32,285 nucleotides of DNA, from positions 1 to 32,285 of the forward strand of contig JAKAEB010000044.1 of NCBI GenBank assembly GCA_021818445.1, in the 5' to 3' direction. Numbering within the stretch: the first letter of the stretch is position 1; every line of letters begins with the position of its first letter. The notes beneath the pieces are model-generated. The model did not search any database and was not told where the DNA came from. It saw only the letters and a program-made list of their open reading frames with translations. Below, one piece after another: positions 15,377-24,642 of this stretch. The position numbers and the translations under genes are program-made. The stretch comes from Planctomycetota bacterium. GTDB taxonomy: Bacteria > Planctomycetota > Phycisphaerae > WQYP01.

Positions 15377-17284
15377 TTAATGTTTAATCTGCAGACGAAT
15401 GGAATCGTAAATTACTGCACCGATGGGCGTAGGGTGATAACGCATCCGTGCTTTATAACTTCCTGGGGCCTTGAAGGCACGGGTAAAGCCAAGCGTTAAA
15501 TGATTCATACCGGCCCGGATCAGTTGGGCGTTGAAGTGAAGATATACCACTTGGTATTTGCTATCCTGCCCGCCACTGCGGTAAATGGCCGCACCGGATT
15601 TAGGCAGATGCAACACCGCAATGCGATGGCCATTGAGCTTGACCGCTAAACCACCGCGTGACATAAGCGCGGCACAGAAGCCCAGCGTGAGTGTGGCCAC
15701 GCCGTGCTGGGTGTGGATGCTGCGAAAGTTGATCGTCCAATAGGGGACTTTGTTATACCAGCCCCATTGGGCGAAATTCCAATTTCTTGCCGGGCTGCTC
15801 GTACCGACGGTGTAATTGACATCATCAGGAAACGCATTGAGATAGCGAATGAAATTGCGATAATGTCGCACATGGTTACCGTCAAAAAATTCGCGTGCGG
15901 ATCGATTCGCCACGCCGATTTGCCAAAGCGTTTTGCCACGATTGGCGGGTGTCCAATCAATGCGCCCGAGATTCGTGGTTCGATTGGGGCCAATTCGGAC
16001 ATCATGTTTAACATAATCCTGAAACTGATTGCCCCCGCATACCGAAAGCTTATATTTGCCCGGGCGCACTTTGCCAATAAAAAAATGACCGTTGGGCTGT
16101 ACTGTCGTCCAGTAATTGTAATGCCGTCCCTGCAGCGCCCAATCGGTCTTGCCATTCCCACTGAGAATGGCCCAGGCCCCCGCGGGATTATGGCCGTTGG
16201 TCATATGAACGGTTCCTTCAATCGATCCGCGTATCAGAGGGTAAAATCGGCTCTTAAGCCAGCGAAATGGTGCCTTCTGCCGCTGCCGCCGGGCCTCACG
16301 CCGCGCGTCGCGATAGAGGCCCATTCGGGATGGGCCATTATTCACGTAAACAAAGACTGGCCCAAAAAATTTATTCCAGTTGTCATTACGCCTGATTCGC
16401 AGTGATACCTCGCCGAAGTGCGCACCATCGATCATCGCGAGAATATTATTCTTGGAGAGTCGGTGTCCCTGCGATTGTTGATGCACCGTTAATTCCTGCC
16501 GCAACGGCCCGCCATTAAGGAAGCCGGTGCTGGGCCACGTCATCCACAGACCTGTGTTGTGTCCCGCCATGCCGTAGCACAAGAACTGATAATTGAAAAG
16601 ACAATAATCATACTTGCACCATATCTGACCATTGGTGAGCAGATACGTGACATCCTGTATTTTCTTTACAATTTTCTCCTCCGGCAGCACGCCCATCAGC
16701 GGTGACTGCACAGCGTACCGGTCTACCGCCCAATGAGTGAAAACCTTGTGGCCGGCCGCGGCTTTTACAACAAATCGCGTCTGGGCGATTGATCCGCCCG
16801 GCGTACCGGCGGCGTGGTGGTAGATGATCCAAGCATAAAACCCACTCTGACCGGCACGAAGTTCAAAATGCGCGGTGATCCGAAATGGGAACCAGAATGA
16901 CGGCGGCCCTTGAAATATGATCTCCACCGACCGACCGCCATGGCGAATTACCTTGACGCCCTTGCCGGTCAGCGGCACAAAGTAACTTCTGAAACGCGGC
17001 GCGTGGGAAAAATGACGCGGACGATGCAGCCGCCCTCCGTTGGCGTCAAAATACATGCCAAATTGCGGGTCCAGCAATTCTTCATGACGGCCGCCGATTT
17101 CATCGATAAGCGAAACCAGTCGTGCCCGGCGTTTGGAAAATATCAACTTGATCAGGCCATTTTTGGCAATGATATGGCCGGCAGATTGCTGAACGGTAAC
17201 CGGCGCGGCTGTCGCCGTTTTGCCGCCAGGCATTACTGCTACCAGTACGACAAGGGCAATAAACGCCCCAACCGAAACCCGCAT
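15377..17284 (-). CDS. Rhamnogalacturonan lyase, polysaccharide lyase family 4
   Basis: A 635-residue secreted lyase that cuts the rhamnose-galacturonic acid backbone of rhamnogalacturonan I by beta-elimination. The start at 17284 is preferred over 17389 because AGGAG lies 8 bases upstream and the protein then begins with a typical signal peptide (~27 residues, ending ATAAP). Three PL4 domains are seen: a catalytic beta-sandwich (~30-345) with an IWCKYDY segment near 224 that may carry the catalytic Lys; a fibronectin-III-like domain (~350-435; IEGTV...G...L.GKVRPGKYKLSV); and a carbohydrate-binding-like domain (~440-635) opening with LWQIGVANRSAREF. First gene of the carbohydrate operon. Confidence 0.9.
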   Translation of the reverse strand: MRVSVGAFIALVVLVAVMPGGKTATAAPVTVQQSAGHIIAKNGLIKLIFSKRRARLVSLIDEIGGRHEELLDPQFGMYFDANGGRLHRPRHFSHAPRFRSYFVPLTGKGVKVIRHGGRSVEIIFQGPPSFWFPFRITAHFELRAGQSGFYAWIIYHHAAGTPGGSIAQTRFVVKAAAGHKVFTHWAVDRYAVQSPLMGVLPEEKIVKKIQDVTYLLTNGQIWCKYDYCLFNYQFLCYGMAGHNTGLWMTWPSTGFLNGGPLRQELTVHQQSQGHRLSKNNILAMIDGAHFGEVSLRIRRNDNWNKFFGPVFVYVNNGPSRMGLYRDARREARRQRQKAPFRWLKSRFYPLIRGSIEGTVHMTNGHNPAGAWAILSGNGKTDWALQGRHYNYWTTVQPNGHFFIGKVRPGKYKLSVCGGNQFQDYVKHDVRIGPNRTTNLGRIDWTPANRGKTLWQIGVANRSAREFFDGNHVRHYRNFIRYLNAFPDDVNYTVGTSSPARNWNFAQWGWYNKVPYWTINFRSIHTQHGVATLTLGFCAALMSRGGLAVKLNGHRIAVLHLPKSGAAIYRSGGQDSKYQVVYLHFNAQLIRAGMNHLTLGFTRAFKAPGSYKARMRYHPTPIGAVIYDSIRLQIKH

Positions 17285-17451
17285 CAGACACGCTCCTAAA
17301 ATGCGGTCGACCAGAGTCTTAATTGAGGGGGGTAGCATCCGCCTCCACCACCTACAACCAGGGCATCTCAGTGGGCTAGCTGCTTTCAATGGTGGAAAAG
17401 CAATGGAAAATAACTACACCCTTCGCAAGGTCTTTGACCGCTCTTTTGGGT

Positions 17452-17493
17452 AGTTTAGAATATTTACCATGATCACGTCAAACGGTAATTACC
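17452..17493 (-). promoter_or_regulatory. Candidate promoter and operator of the rhamnogalacturonan operon
   Basis: On the minus strand TTGACG (17481-17476), an 18-base spacer and TAAACT (17457-17452) form a weak sigma-70-like promoter about 170 bases before the PL4 start. Immediately upstream lies the perfect 10-bp palindrome GGTAATTACC (17484-17493), and TTACCAT occurs twice, 25 bases apart (17464 and 17489). This arrangement could bind a sugar-responsive regulator; none is encoded in the window. Confidence 0.3.
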
Positions 17494-17559
17494 ATTAATT
17501 GCCGCAATCGTGTGGGTGCGACGGCAGAATCTGTGCGGAGTACCGTTACCGGATAAAAA

Positions 17560-18540
17560 CTAAAAAGAGATGCTGAACTGCAGGCGGGCGTAAAGAGCGT
17601 TGGCAATCTGGCCCACCGGGCGCTCATTGCGTCCATCAAAGCCCTGACTGAAGGCCTGATTAAAAGCATAGCCGCCACCAATGGTAAGATTCGCATGGTG
17701 TGAAAAGTTAATAAGTTTAACGCCCCCCTCTATTCGCGACATGTTAAAAAACAGCCGCTGATCGGAACTGTACCGATCCACATGAAACGCCCAACTGGAG
17801 GCATTAAAACTGGAATATATGCGCATCCAAGGGAACAACGCATAGCTTGCTTTGGCGGTGCCGTCATCATAAATATAATAATGTACCATCAGCCGCAGCC
17901 GCCGTGTCGGCCGCCAGTCAATACCAACTTCCGGAAAGCCGGCAATAAGTGTAAATTTTTTCGTTATATGGGCATATTCAATCGAGGGAAGGGGTACGTC
18001 CGGCATGAAACTGCGGTTACCGTTGTAGTCGAGAGAAACCAGCAGACGGTCGCGTGGATTAAATTTGTATTGCGTTGTGATCAGTGCCATACCGTAAATG
18101 GCGCTCGGGTCATTGTAAGGCGCGCTGCCAGCGTACCCCGCACCCACGGAAACCCCAATGCCCCATTTGCCTATCTGTCCGATCGGCGTCCCAAACGACA
18201 TCGATTGGCTGTCCAATTGGCGTGGCAGCAGAGAACTGTTGGTGTTCAACGGCATCCATAAGCTGTTGTAAGCGATAGTCGGACTGTAACGACCGGTGTT
18301 GGCAAGTCGAATGCGGCCGCCGTTGTGTACCCAGCCAATTTGTGCTGGTGATGAATCATTCCGCACATGGCTGGAATTTTCCAAAAACAGGTCGTTCCAG
18401 CTTTGGAACCATTCATTGCCCGTCCATCGGTTCAGGGCGTTGTACTGAGTTTCATAGCTGCTTGCCCGCACGGAATGACCCAATGCCGATAGCCCAAACA
18501 GACATATGGCCGCGCTGATCCAAGTCTTCATTTGCTTCAT
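17560..18540 (-). CDS. Predicted outer-membrane beta-barrel protein
   Basis: A 326-residue exported protein with a signal peptide (~1-27). The mature part is built of short alternating-hydrophobic strands separated by polar turns and ends in LQFSISF, a terminal Phe typical of outer-membrane barrels. Aromatic girdle residues (WMPL, YHYIYDDG, WMRIYSSF) support this. I do not recognise a family. It lies downstream of the anti-sigma gene on the same strand (175-base gap) and upstream of the PL4 operon, so it could serve as a porin for oligosaccharide uptake or belong to the sigma-factor regulon; neither is shown. The start may be Met1 or Met4. Confidence 0.65.
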   Translation of the reverse strand: MKQMKTWISAAICLFGLSALGHSVRASSYETQYNALNRWTGNEWFQSWNDLFLENSSHVRNDSSPAQIGWVHNGGRIRLANTGRYSPTIAYNSLWMPLNTNSSLLPRQLDSQSMSFGTPIGQIGKWGIGVSVGAGYAGSAPYNDPSAIYGMALITTQYKFNPRDRLLVSLDYNGNRSFMPDVPLPSIEYAHITKKFTLIAGFPEVGIDWRPTRRLRLMVHYYIYDDGTAKASYALFPWMRIYSSFNASSWAFHVDRYSSDQRLFFNMSRIEGGVKLINFSHHANLTIGGGYAFNQAFSQGFDGRNERPVGQIANALYARLQFSISF

Positions 18541-18715
18541 GCCAAGAGGCCCTCACCGCAAAATATCATCCCAACGCCTGCGATGCGGTACCTTAGGTTG
18601 TTGTCGATGAAGAGTCAAACACCAAACGGCAATGACGAACCGGTCAACGATGCGAGCCGCTGTTTGTCATTGAAGGCAAAAATGCAGATTGATCGGCCGC
18701 CTTCACGCGGATCGG

Positions 18716-19618
18716 CTATCCAATACGACCAGCCAGAAGCACCGCGCCCGTCGGCTGGGGTGACCCGCCCGCCGGTTCGATGGTCACGGCAATCTCCGCC
18801 ATGGTATGCCGATTGGCGGGTACCTTGGGTGTCATCATGATCGATTGCGTCTTGCCGACAGTGTTAAATAGACCAGCCGGCATCTTTTTTCCATGAGCTG
18901 TGATCATCCAAACCTCGTATGTTTTGGATTTCGGCAGATGCGGCAAATTAAAAGCGCAAAGTTTCCACATTTTCATCTTGTCATTCCACATCACGCGGCC
19001 CCAGGCAGAACGCATGGGGGCAGTGCCACGCAGCGATGCCATTTCCAGGGCAGGCGAGCCGATCATCTTTTCAACGTTCTGTGCTGCTTTTAGCTCGGCC
19101 TGCAGAACGGTAATTTTGTTTCGTTCCAAAGCAATTGCCTGATGCATTCGGACGGATAATGCGTTAATGCGTGCGGTATCGCGTGCAAAACTTTTCCGCA
19201 GGTGCGCCAGCGCCACCATGTCTTTAATGCGTTCATTGGCGAGTTGCTGGTTGGCCTGCAAACCCAGCACAGCCACCAGTAAGAATGCCGCAGCGATCGA
19301 GGCGCTGATCACCAGCGGCCACATGAGTATCTTTCTTGGCGCGGGCTTGCTATCCGGCGCAGCCGCCGAGATTTCTACCCCATGTCCTGTACCGCCACCT
19401 TTAACCCGCCGCATTAACGCATCCTTAACCGCCGCAGACGGAGCGCATGGCGACAAACATAAAGGTAGCTGCGCGGTGGCCAAAGTTGCTTCGGCCATGA
19501 CGGCCTGGCAAGCAAGGCAACCACACGCGAGGTGCTCCCGCACAGCGGCTGATGCGGCTTGGTCGGCGGCACCGGCGGCCCGGAGATATATCAGTTCTTG
19601 TACTTCCTCGCACTGCAC
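18716..19618 (-). CDS. RskA-type anti-sigma factor
   Basis: A 300-residue single-pass membrane protein that would hold the neighbouring ECF sigma factor inactive. The N-terminal cytoplasmic domain has Cys3 and a His29-x4-Cys34-x2-Cys37 zinc-binding anti-sigma motif. A transmembrane helix spans ~97-119, followed by a likely coiled coil (~120-180) and a C-terminal RskA domain (~215-300; W.LCAFNLPHLP, YEVWMI...G.....G.F, ...IAVTIEP.GGS..PTG). It starts at GTG, 19 bases after the sigma stop, so the pair is one transcript. Regulated intramembrane proteolysis is the usual release route for this family. Confidence 0.88.
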   Translation of the reverse strand: MQCEEVQELIYLRAAGAADQAASAAVREHLACGCLACQAVMAEATLATAQLPLCLSPCAPSAAVKDALMRRVKGGGTGHGVEISAAAPDSKPAPRKILMWPLVISASIAAAFLLVAVLGLQANQQLANERIKDMVALAHLRKSFARDTARINALSVRMHQAIALERNKITVLQAELKAAQNVEKMIGSPALEMASLRGTAPMRSAWGRVMWNDKMKMWKLCAFNLPHLPKSKTYEVWMITAHGKKMPAGLFNTVGKTQSIMMTPKVPANRHTMAEIAVTIEPAGGSPQPTGAVLLAGRIG

Positions 19619-19637
19619 GTGGTCTACCTAAACCCTT

Positions 19638-20222
19638 TCATTCCATATTACGCAGTTTTTGTCGCAGTTGGATGAGCGCCATCCGCACATGGCTTTTGAC
19701 TGTACCGAGCGGTATCCCCGTGGCTTCGGCTATCTCGCTCTGGCTTAGTCCGTCGAAATAAGCCAAATCCAGCACCTTCCGCTGGGCGTCCGTCAAGGAA
19801 TCCATCGCTCGGCGAATCAATCGACTCTGTTCGCCCAACACCAAAGCTTCGGCCGGTTGATTCCCCGAATCCGCCACATTTCCCAACGAATTATCGGTCG
19901 CTGTCTCATGCGTCGCCCATTTGCCTTGTTTGCTCCGACGACTGCGGCATCGATCGATGGCGCGGCTGCGGCACAGCGTCAGCAGATAGGTCAGCGGCGC
20001 TCCGCGGCTGTCGTCGTACCGGTCCGCACGTTGCCAAACCTCAGTAAACACATCAAGCAGCAATTGCTCTGCCTCCGAGGCGTCTCCCAGCACTCGGCGG
20101 CATAATGCCAGCATCACCCCGGAATAGCGGTCGTACAATGCCGACAAGGCATCATGATCCCCGCCGGCCAAGGCAGCCATCAATTCGTAGTCATTGCGCT
20201 GGTCTTTGCTTGATAGCGTCAC
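19638..20222 (-). CDS. ECF sigma factor, SigK-like
   Basis: A 194-residue extracytoplasmic-function sigma factor. Region 2 covers ~20-90 (ALYDRYSGVMLALCRRVLGD, EVWQRADRYD, AIDRCRSRR) and region 4 covers ~135-190 (LTDAQRKVLDLAYFDGLSQSEIAEATGIPLGTVKSH). It starts at GTG, with GGTGAG about 9 bases upstream. The next gene encodes the matching RskA-type anti-sigma factor. Targets cannot be read from the sequence; the barrel gene downstream and its own operon are reasonable guesses. Confidence 0.95.
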   Translation of the reverse strand: MTLSSKDQRNDYELMAALAGGDHDALSALYDRYSGVMLALCRRVLGDASEAEQLLLDVFTEVWQRADRYDDSRGAPLTYLLTLCRSRAIDRCRSRRSKQGKWATHETATDNSLGNVADSGNQPAEALVLGEQSRLIRRAMDSLTDAQRKVLDLAYFDGLSQSEIAEATGIPLGTVKSHVRMALIQLRQKLRNME

Positions 20223-20257
20223 TTCGCTGATCTCACCTTCAAAACCGACTTGTGCAA

Positions 20258-20286
20258 ATAATACGGCGCAACTGATTGGCCAACAA
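20258..20286 (-). promoter_or_regulatory. Candidate promoter of the sigma/anti-sigma operon
   Basis: On the minus strand TTGTTG (20286-20281), a 17-base spacer and TATTAT (20263-20258) fit a sigma-70-type promoter, placing transcription start about 30 bases before the GTG at 20222. The remainder of 20223-20424 shows nothing else. Confidence 0.4.
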
Positions 20287-20424
20287 CCGCCAATCTGCCT
20301 GCAATCGGCCGAGCTTTATGTGGCCCATGCTACAAATGGTTGATTGACAGATGGATCATATGCGTTGCCGACCCTGGCACCTTATTAAAAATAGCCGGCC
20401 CGGGATGAGATGGCTTCGACATGG

Positions 20425-22263
20425 TCAAGCACCGGCGGCCGGGTGTTCAAACTGCATAAACAGGGTCATGGCAGCGATAAACATACGCTGTATCTGCTGC
20501 GAACTAACGCGCATCGAATCCGTCGGGATAAAAATCTTATATTCCGGCTTCTCCCGCATGCAACTGATGCTTAACGCCCACAAAGGCGTATGGCCGACCG
20601 GAACGGCATTTTTCTTCCGCATCATCCCTGCATCGGCATTTACCGTTGCCGCCAACTGCCCCAGCAGAACCGCTGGGTCAAAATAGCCGCCGGCAAATGC
20701 GTTCGGCAGAAAATGCCGTTGCGCTTGCACTATTACGGCAGACTTGGCCGATAGCACGCCACCACCTTTTACATAAGTTATGTAGGATTTTAATTGTGAT
20801 GGCGTCAAATTCAACGCGGAAATGACCCGATCACCGACATGCCCCACCGCAATCTGAAGCGTGTTACTTCCGTAACACGCCGAGATAATGTCATTAAAAA
20901 CGGACACCGCCACATCTCCGCGTGGCATCTGCGTCAACGCCCTTCCAGGCGAAAGGCGAACCCCAGCTCTTTCAAAGGTTACGCCGTCGATTACAAGCGG
21001 TGTCTCCTTCACCAGGGTGGCGCTGGCGCTCGCATTCTGCTGAACCAACTGACTCTGCACTGCAGCTTTCAAAAGCATCCTGCAAATGTTGCCGGGATGC
21101 TTCGCGTTAAAATCCTGCACCTGAGCCTGCAGCGGATCATGTGCATGAGTTGGTGCGATCATAAACAGGTGCCATTTTAACTGCGCACCATCCGGATGTC
21201 GCGCTAAGAATTTGTACATGTTGAGTTCGGCGGCCAAAGCTGCTGTTGAGCCGCTGTTCTTCATGCCTTCAAGCAACTGTTCATATTTATTGGTAATCAC
21301 CTTGGCGGTGGCAGCATATGGCGCTCGCATGCGTAACGCCATAGCCATAGGCAGGGCCGGCAAACGTTTTACCGGCGATAGGTGCATGTTCGATACAGGC
21401 ACCAAAAAATGCGCGTATTGTGCCTTCGCCGGCGGTTGTACCAGCATGGTAAATGCCACGCCGCTCCTCTTAACCATGATGCCGCCCACTACGGATCGGG
21501 CTGCCGCATCTATCATTCCGGGCAATTTTCTGAATAGTTGCAGTCCGAGTTTTTGCTGCGATGTCTCTCCCTGCGGGCTGGCTCTCAGCAGCGCCTCCAT
21601 CATGCGTTCTTTCGCCGCAATTGCCGGCCCCGCAATTTTGATCAATCGGTGTATATTCATCGATATTGAAACGTCGCTGCCATTAAAAAGCTGCCGCGCC
21701 CGTCCGGTTAGATCAGGCAAGTCGTCATGCGCTTTTTGAAGCACCATACGCAACGACTCCCGGTGGGTGGCAAACAGCACGGTGTGCTTTTGCAGGGCGA
21801 TATAGCCAGTGGTGCCATTTTTCAATATCACCATGGACATTCCATTGACGGGTGCCGGCGGGTTTAATTTAGATACCGCCAAATGCGGATGCGCTGCCGA
21901 AAATATAAAAACCGACTGCATGGTCGCCGCCGACGCGCCCGTTGGTACCACCAGCAGGTAGATCGGTTTGGAATTATCCAAACCTCCGGCAATGCCCAAG
22001 CCGCTTTCCATTGCCCGCATGGTTGGAATAGTGGCTGGAACCAAAATGCGTGTGGCTATCCATTGCAAGTTGCTTTGCAGCAATTTGGGATTGGTAAAAC
22101 GCATAGCGATAATGGCTCCGCTGGCCGAACCGTTTGGGCCAGTGCGTGCGGCGTCCGGCGCGGCTTTAGCTTGCCGAACCGTTACACCCACTCCGGCCGC
22201 CACGGCCAAAGCTGCCAGCGCCATCAATGATGCAAAATTAAAGTTACGGATACTTTTGGTCAT
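20425..22263 (-). CDS. Exported protein of unknown function
   Basis: A 612-residue protein with a signal peptide or anchor (~1-34, ending AKAAP). The body is Ala/Met-rich and mixed alpha/beta without catalytic motifs I can name. Near residues 100-180 it has the succession 'YLLVVPTG', 'VFIFSAAHPHLAVSKL', 'TVLFATHRESLRMVLQ', a layout also present in the preceding gene, so the two are probably distant paralogues. The layout recalls DUF3352-like secreted proteins of Planctomycetes, but this is only a resemblance. TTGGAG lies 8 bases before the ATG; the gap to the upstream gene is 40 bases, implying cotranscription. Confidence 0.7.
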   Translation of the reverse strand: MTKSIRNFNFASLMALAALAVAAGVGVTVRQAKAAPDAARTGPNGSASGAIIAMRFTNPKLLQSNLQWIATRILVPATIPTMRAMESGLGIAGGLDNSKPIYLLVVPTGASAATMQSVFIFSAAHPHLAVSKLNPPAPVNGMSMVILKNGTTGYIALQKHTVLFATHRESLRMVLQKAHDDLPDLTGRARQLFNGSDVSISMNIHRLIKIAGPAIAAKERMMEALLRASPQGETSQQKLGLQLFRKLPGMIDAAARSVVGGIMVKRSGVAFTMLVQPPAKAQYAHFLVPVSNMHLSPVKRLPALPMAMALRMRAPYAATAKVITNKYEQLLEGMKNSGSTAALAAELNMYKFLARHPDGAQLKWHLFMIAPTHAHDPLQAQVQDFNAKHPGNICRMLLKAAVQSQLVQQNASASATLVKETPLVIDGVTFERAGVRLSPGRALTQMPRGDVAVSVFNDIISACYGSNTLQIAVGHVGDRVISALNLTPSQLKSYITYVKGGGVLSAKSAVIVQAQRHFLPNAFAGGYFDPAVLLGQLAATVNADAGMMRKKNAVPVGHTPLWALSISCMREKPEYKIFIPTDSMRVSSQQIQRMFIAAMTLFMQFEHPAAGA

Positions 22264-22303
22264 GGGTGCACTCCAAAAAATGAGGTTATTTTTAATAGAG
22301 CCG

Positions 22304-23929
22304 TTATGGTAAAAAAGCCCCGGCTTGGATCGAATTTATAAAACCCGGCGGAATAACATAGTCCACATCGATGCCCCTGTCGTCCCGCGACAACATAAAA
22401 AGCAGGGGCCGATGATGCACCGGAAAAGCCAATGCGCCAGTCGCGGCTTTCGGGGCGTTAGCCGTTGCCGCCCGGGCACTGTAGAAAACCGCCAAAATCA
22501 TATGCGGTGAAAGGTAACGCTTCATACTGCGCATCAGACGGCGGTAGGTTCGCGTGGGGCTTATGGTCTTGCGGACGACTGAGTTCGCCAGCTTGGGGAA
22601 ATCATCTTTCCTTGCCAGCAGTAATGAACGGTCATCAATCTTGCCAACACGGTATTGATCGGCCGATCCGCCATTGCCCAACTCCAACGCCACACCGTCG
22701 GCATCAACCTTACCTATCTTCAAACCGATCAAACTGCCCTCCGGCAAAAAGGCCTCCAGAGCCGTAATGTGCGATCGCATCGTCTTCGCAGCAATACGGC
22801 TGTCGAAGTGCGCCAGCATGCTGGCCGTTGGGTTATTTGGCTTGCCCGCTGCCACCAAAACGCAGGAAGACATGTGGTTTATCAGCCACGGAAATATCCA
22901 CTTTTCCATCGCCGACTTGCGCCCCTTGTCGGCTCCGGCTGCCGGTTTGGACTTCGGCTGAAAAAAGGGCGAGGCAAATTCGTCAACCGCACGCCAATTA
23001 ATGGCGCACGCACTGGCCAGCAAATAATGATGCAACGGAAAAACATTAAGTGTTCTGGCCGACAGCGTGTGCTGTGCGGCAAAAAGTTGCGCCATGGCAG
23101 AATTCGGCTTGGCGGTGATATGCACGTGCGAAATAAGTACCCTGCCTTGCTGGCTTAGCGTGATCGTCAATGACTCGGTTTGGTTGATAAGGGAGCCCTC
23201 CAAACGCTGCCAATCCATAGTACGCAGGCTTGGCTTGGGTTTTGGTCCCAATAACTGGCCCTGCATACCGATCATCGCGGTAATGCCCGCCCGAAGTTCA
23301 AATGCCTCTTGCGGCATATTCAGCCGCACCGATAACAGCGGGGTGCCGACGTTCGCCACCCCGGCAACCTGCGATGGCGAAAGGTGATGCTGCGCGTGTT
23401 CAAATGCGGCAATCGATTTGACCGTCTTTCCACACAGCGCGTGGTGCCCTGCGAAAAGGAAGACGAATTTTTCAGTATGCGGCATGCCGAGATCAAAATT
23501 GCGAATTTCACCCTGATAAAAACCGTGTCCGATCGATTTGGCGGATGTGTCGCGACAAAAGTTTTTGCGTTTCGATATCGGCAAAATAAAAATGGATGGC
23601 ACGTTATCCAACGCCACCCCGATGGTATTGCCGGGCACCACAATGGCCACGCTGCCGTCGAGATTGATAGCGTCGGGTAGTCCCATCGATGCCAAAGCGG
23701 TTTGCAATGGTGGAACCGCCATTTGGTCGTTGCCGCCATCCTGATTGTCGAGATGCCGGGCGATTGTCGCAAGCAGGTGGTCAAATCGTTGCATGCTTGC
23801 CAGATAGAACACCATCCGGCTGCTGGTGGGAATTCTATTCAGCAGTCTGGTATTGGCACCCAGCGCCAGTCGGGCCAAACCGAACATGCCCAAGCATACA
23901 CCCAATGTGCAGACGGTCTTCCCACGCAT
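22304..23929 (-). CDS. Exported protein of unknown function, probable paralogue of the next gene
   Basis: A 541-residue protein with a signal peptide (~1-24, ALGA). It carries the same succession of segments as the downstream protein: 'RIPTSSRMVFYLASMQRFD' (40-60), 'GSVAIVVPGN' (~92), 'VPSIFILPISKRKNF' (~107), 'FVFLFAGHHALCGKTVKSI' (~150). Such 'can the value be displayed or used' layouts recall DUF3352-type proteins, but no function is known to me. GGGAG lies 5 bases before the ATG, a convincing start. First gene of a two-gene unit. Confidence 0.7.
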   Translation of the reverse strand: MRGKTVCTLGVCLGMFGLARLALGANTRLLNRIPTSSRMVFYLASMQRFDHLLATIARHLDNQDGGNDQMAVPPLQTALASMGLPDAINLDGSVAIVVPGNTIGVALDNVPSIFILPISKRKNFCRDTSAKSIGHGFYQGEIRNFDLGMPHTEKFVFLFAGHHALCGKTVKSIAAFEHAQHHLSPSQVAGVANVGTPLLSVRLNMPQEAFELRAGITAMIGMQGQLLGPKPKPSLRTMDWQRLEGSLINQTESLTITLSQQGRVLISHVHITAKPNSAMAQLFAAQHTLSARTLNVFPLHHYLLASACAINWRAVDEFASPFFQPKSKPAAGADKGRKSAMEKWIFPWLINHMSSCVLVAAGKPNNPTASMLAHFDSRIAAKTMRSHITALEAFLPEGSLIGLKIGKVDADGVALELGNGGSADQYRVGKIDDRSLLLARKDDFPKLANSVVRKTISPTRTYRRLMRSMKRYLSPHMILAVFYSARAATANAPKAATGALAFPVHHRPLLFMLSRDDRGIDVDYVIPPGFINSIQAGAFLP

Positions 23930-24015
23930 GGCTGCTCCCGAAAGTAAGATATGCTCGGGATGTTATTCGATTACAGCGGCGGTGAAAAGCGCCCGGCCAA
24001 ATGCCACGCCCACCG

Positions 24016-24642
24016 CTACGATAAAAATGGATTGCTGCGCCGCTCCGTGCCGATATCGGTGGCTGGGCCATGTCCCGGCCGCACCGATGTTTCATCCGGC
24101 AGAGCCATGGCCTTTGCCAGCGACTGCTGCATGGCCTGTGGGTCGGCATCGGGCAGGTCAGTTCGTCCAATCGACCCGGCAAACAGCAAATCGCCCGCTA
24201 AGAGCGTCTTTTCGTGTGCCATGTAAAACGCCAAGTGACCGGGTGAATGCCCGGGTGTAAACATCGCCTTCAAATTCAATGCACCCACCTCAATCACATC
24301 CCCATCACGCAGGTAGGCATCTGCCGAGCGCGGGGCGATCTGGTAAGGCAGTTGAAATATTCGCGAGCCAGGGTTCTGGAGTTTGGCTTCATCCAGTTGA
24401 TGAATCAGCACCTTACCGTGGGGGTAATGATCGGTATAAACCTTATGGTCGCTGATATGGTCCCAATGCCCATGAGTCAGCAACAGAAAAGGTATATCCC
24501 AACCCTTGTGCTGAGCCAGTTTTATCAAAGGTAGAATGGTATTTTGTGGGGCATCAATTATAACGGCCTGCCCCGATTTCTCGTCCGCAATAAGGTAAGC
24601 ATTGGTAGCCGCCAAACCGCCGGTGTTCTGATGAATTTCCAT
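24016..24642 (-). CDS. MBL-fold metallo-hydrolase, glyoxalase-II-like
   Basis: A 208-residue cytoplasmic metallo-beta-lactamase-fold hydrolase, probably a thioesterase of the hydroxyacylglutathione hydrolase type. Metal ligands are all visible: THGHWDH (His57, His59, Asp61, His62), His132 in FTPGHSPGH, Asp151 in LAGDLLF, and His191 in VRPGHGP. The length fits the short bacterial glyoxalase-II-like subfamily that lacks the long C-terminal substrate domain. The RBS is weak. It is divergently oriented from the four-gene operon at 24915. Confidence 0.92.
   Translation of the reverse strand: MEIHQNTGGLAATNAYLIADEKSGQAVIIDAPQNTILPLIKLAQHKGWDIPFLLLTHGHWDHISDHKVYTDHYPHGKVLIHQLDEAKLQNPGSRIFQLPYQIAPRSADAYLRDGDVIEVGALNLKAMFTPGHSPGHLAFYMAHEKTLLAGDLLFAGSIGRTDLPDADPQAMQQSLAKAMALPDETSVRPGHGPATDIGTERRSNPFLS

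Noticed and set aside
15704-16405. 233-codon plus-strand frame inside the PL4 gene
   Set aside because: Shadow of the lyase, which has clear domain structure on the minus strand.
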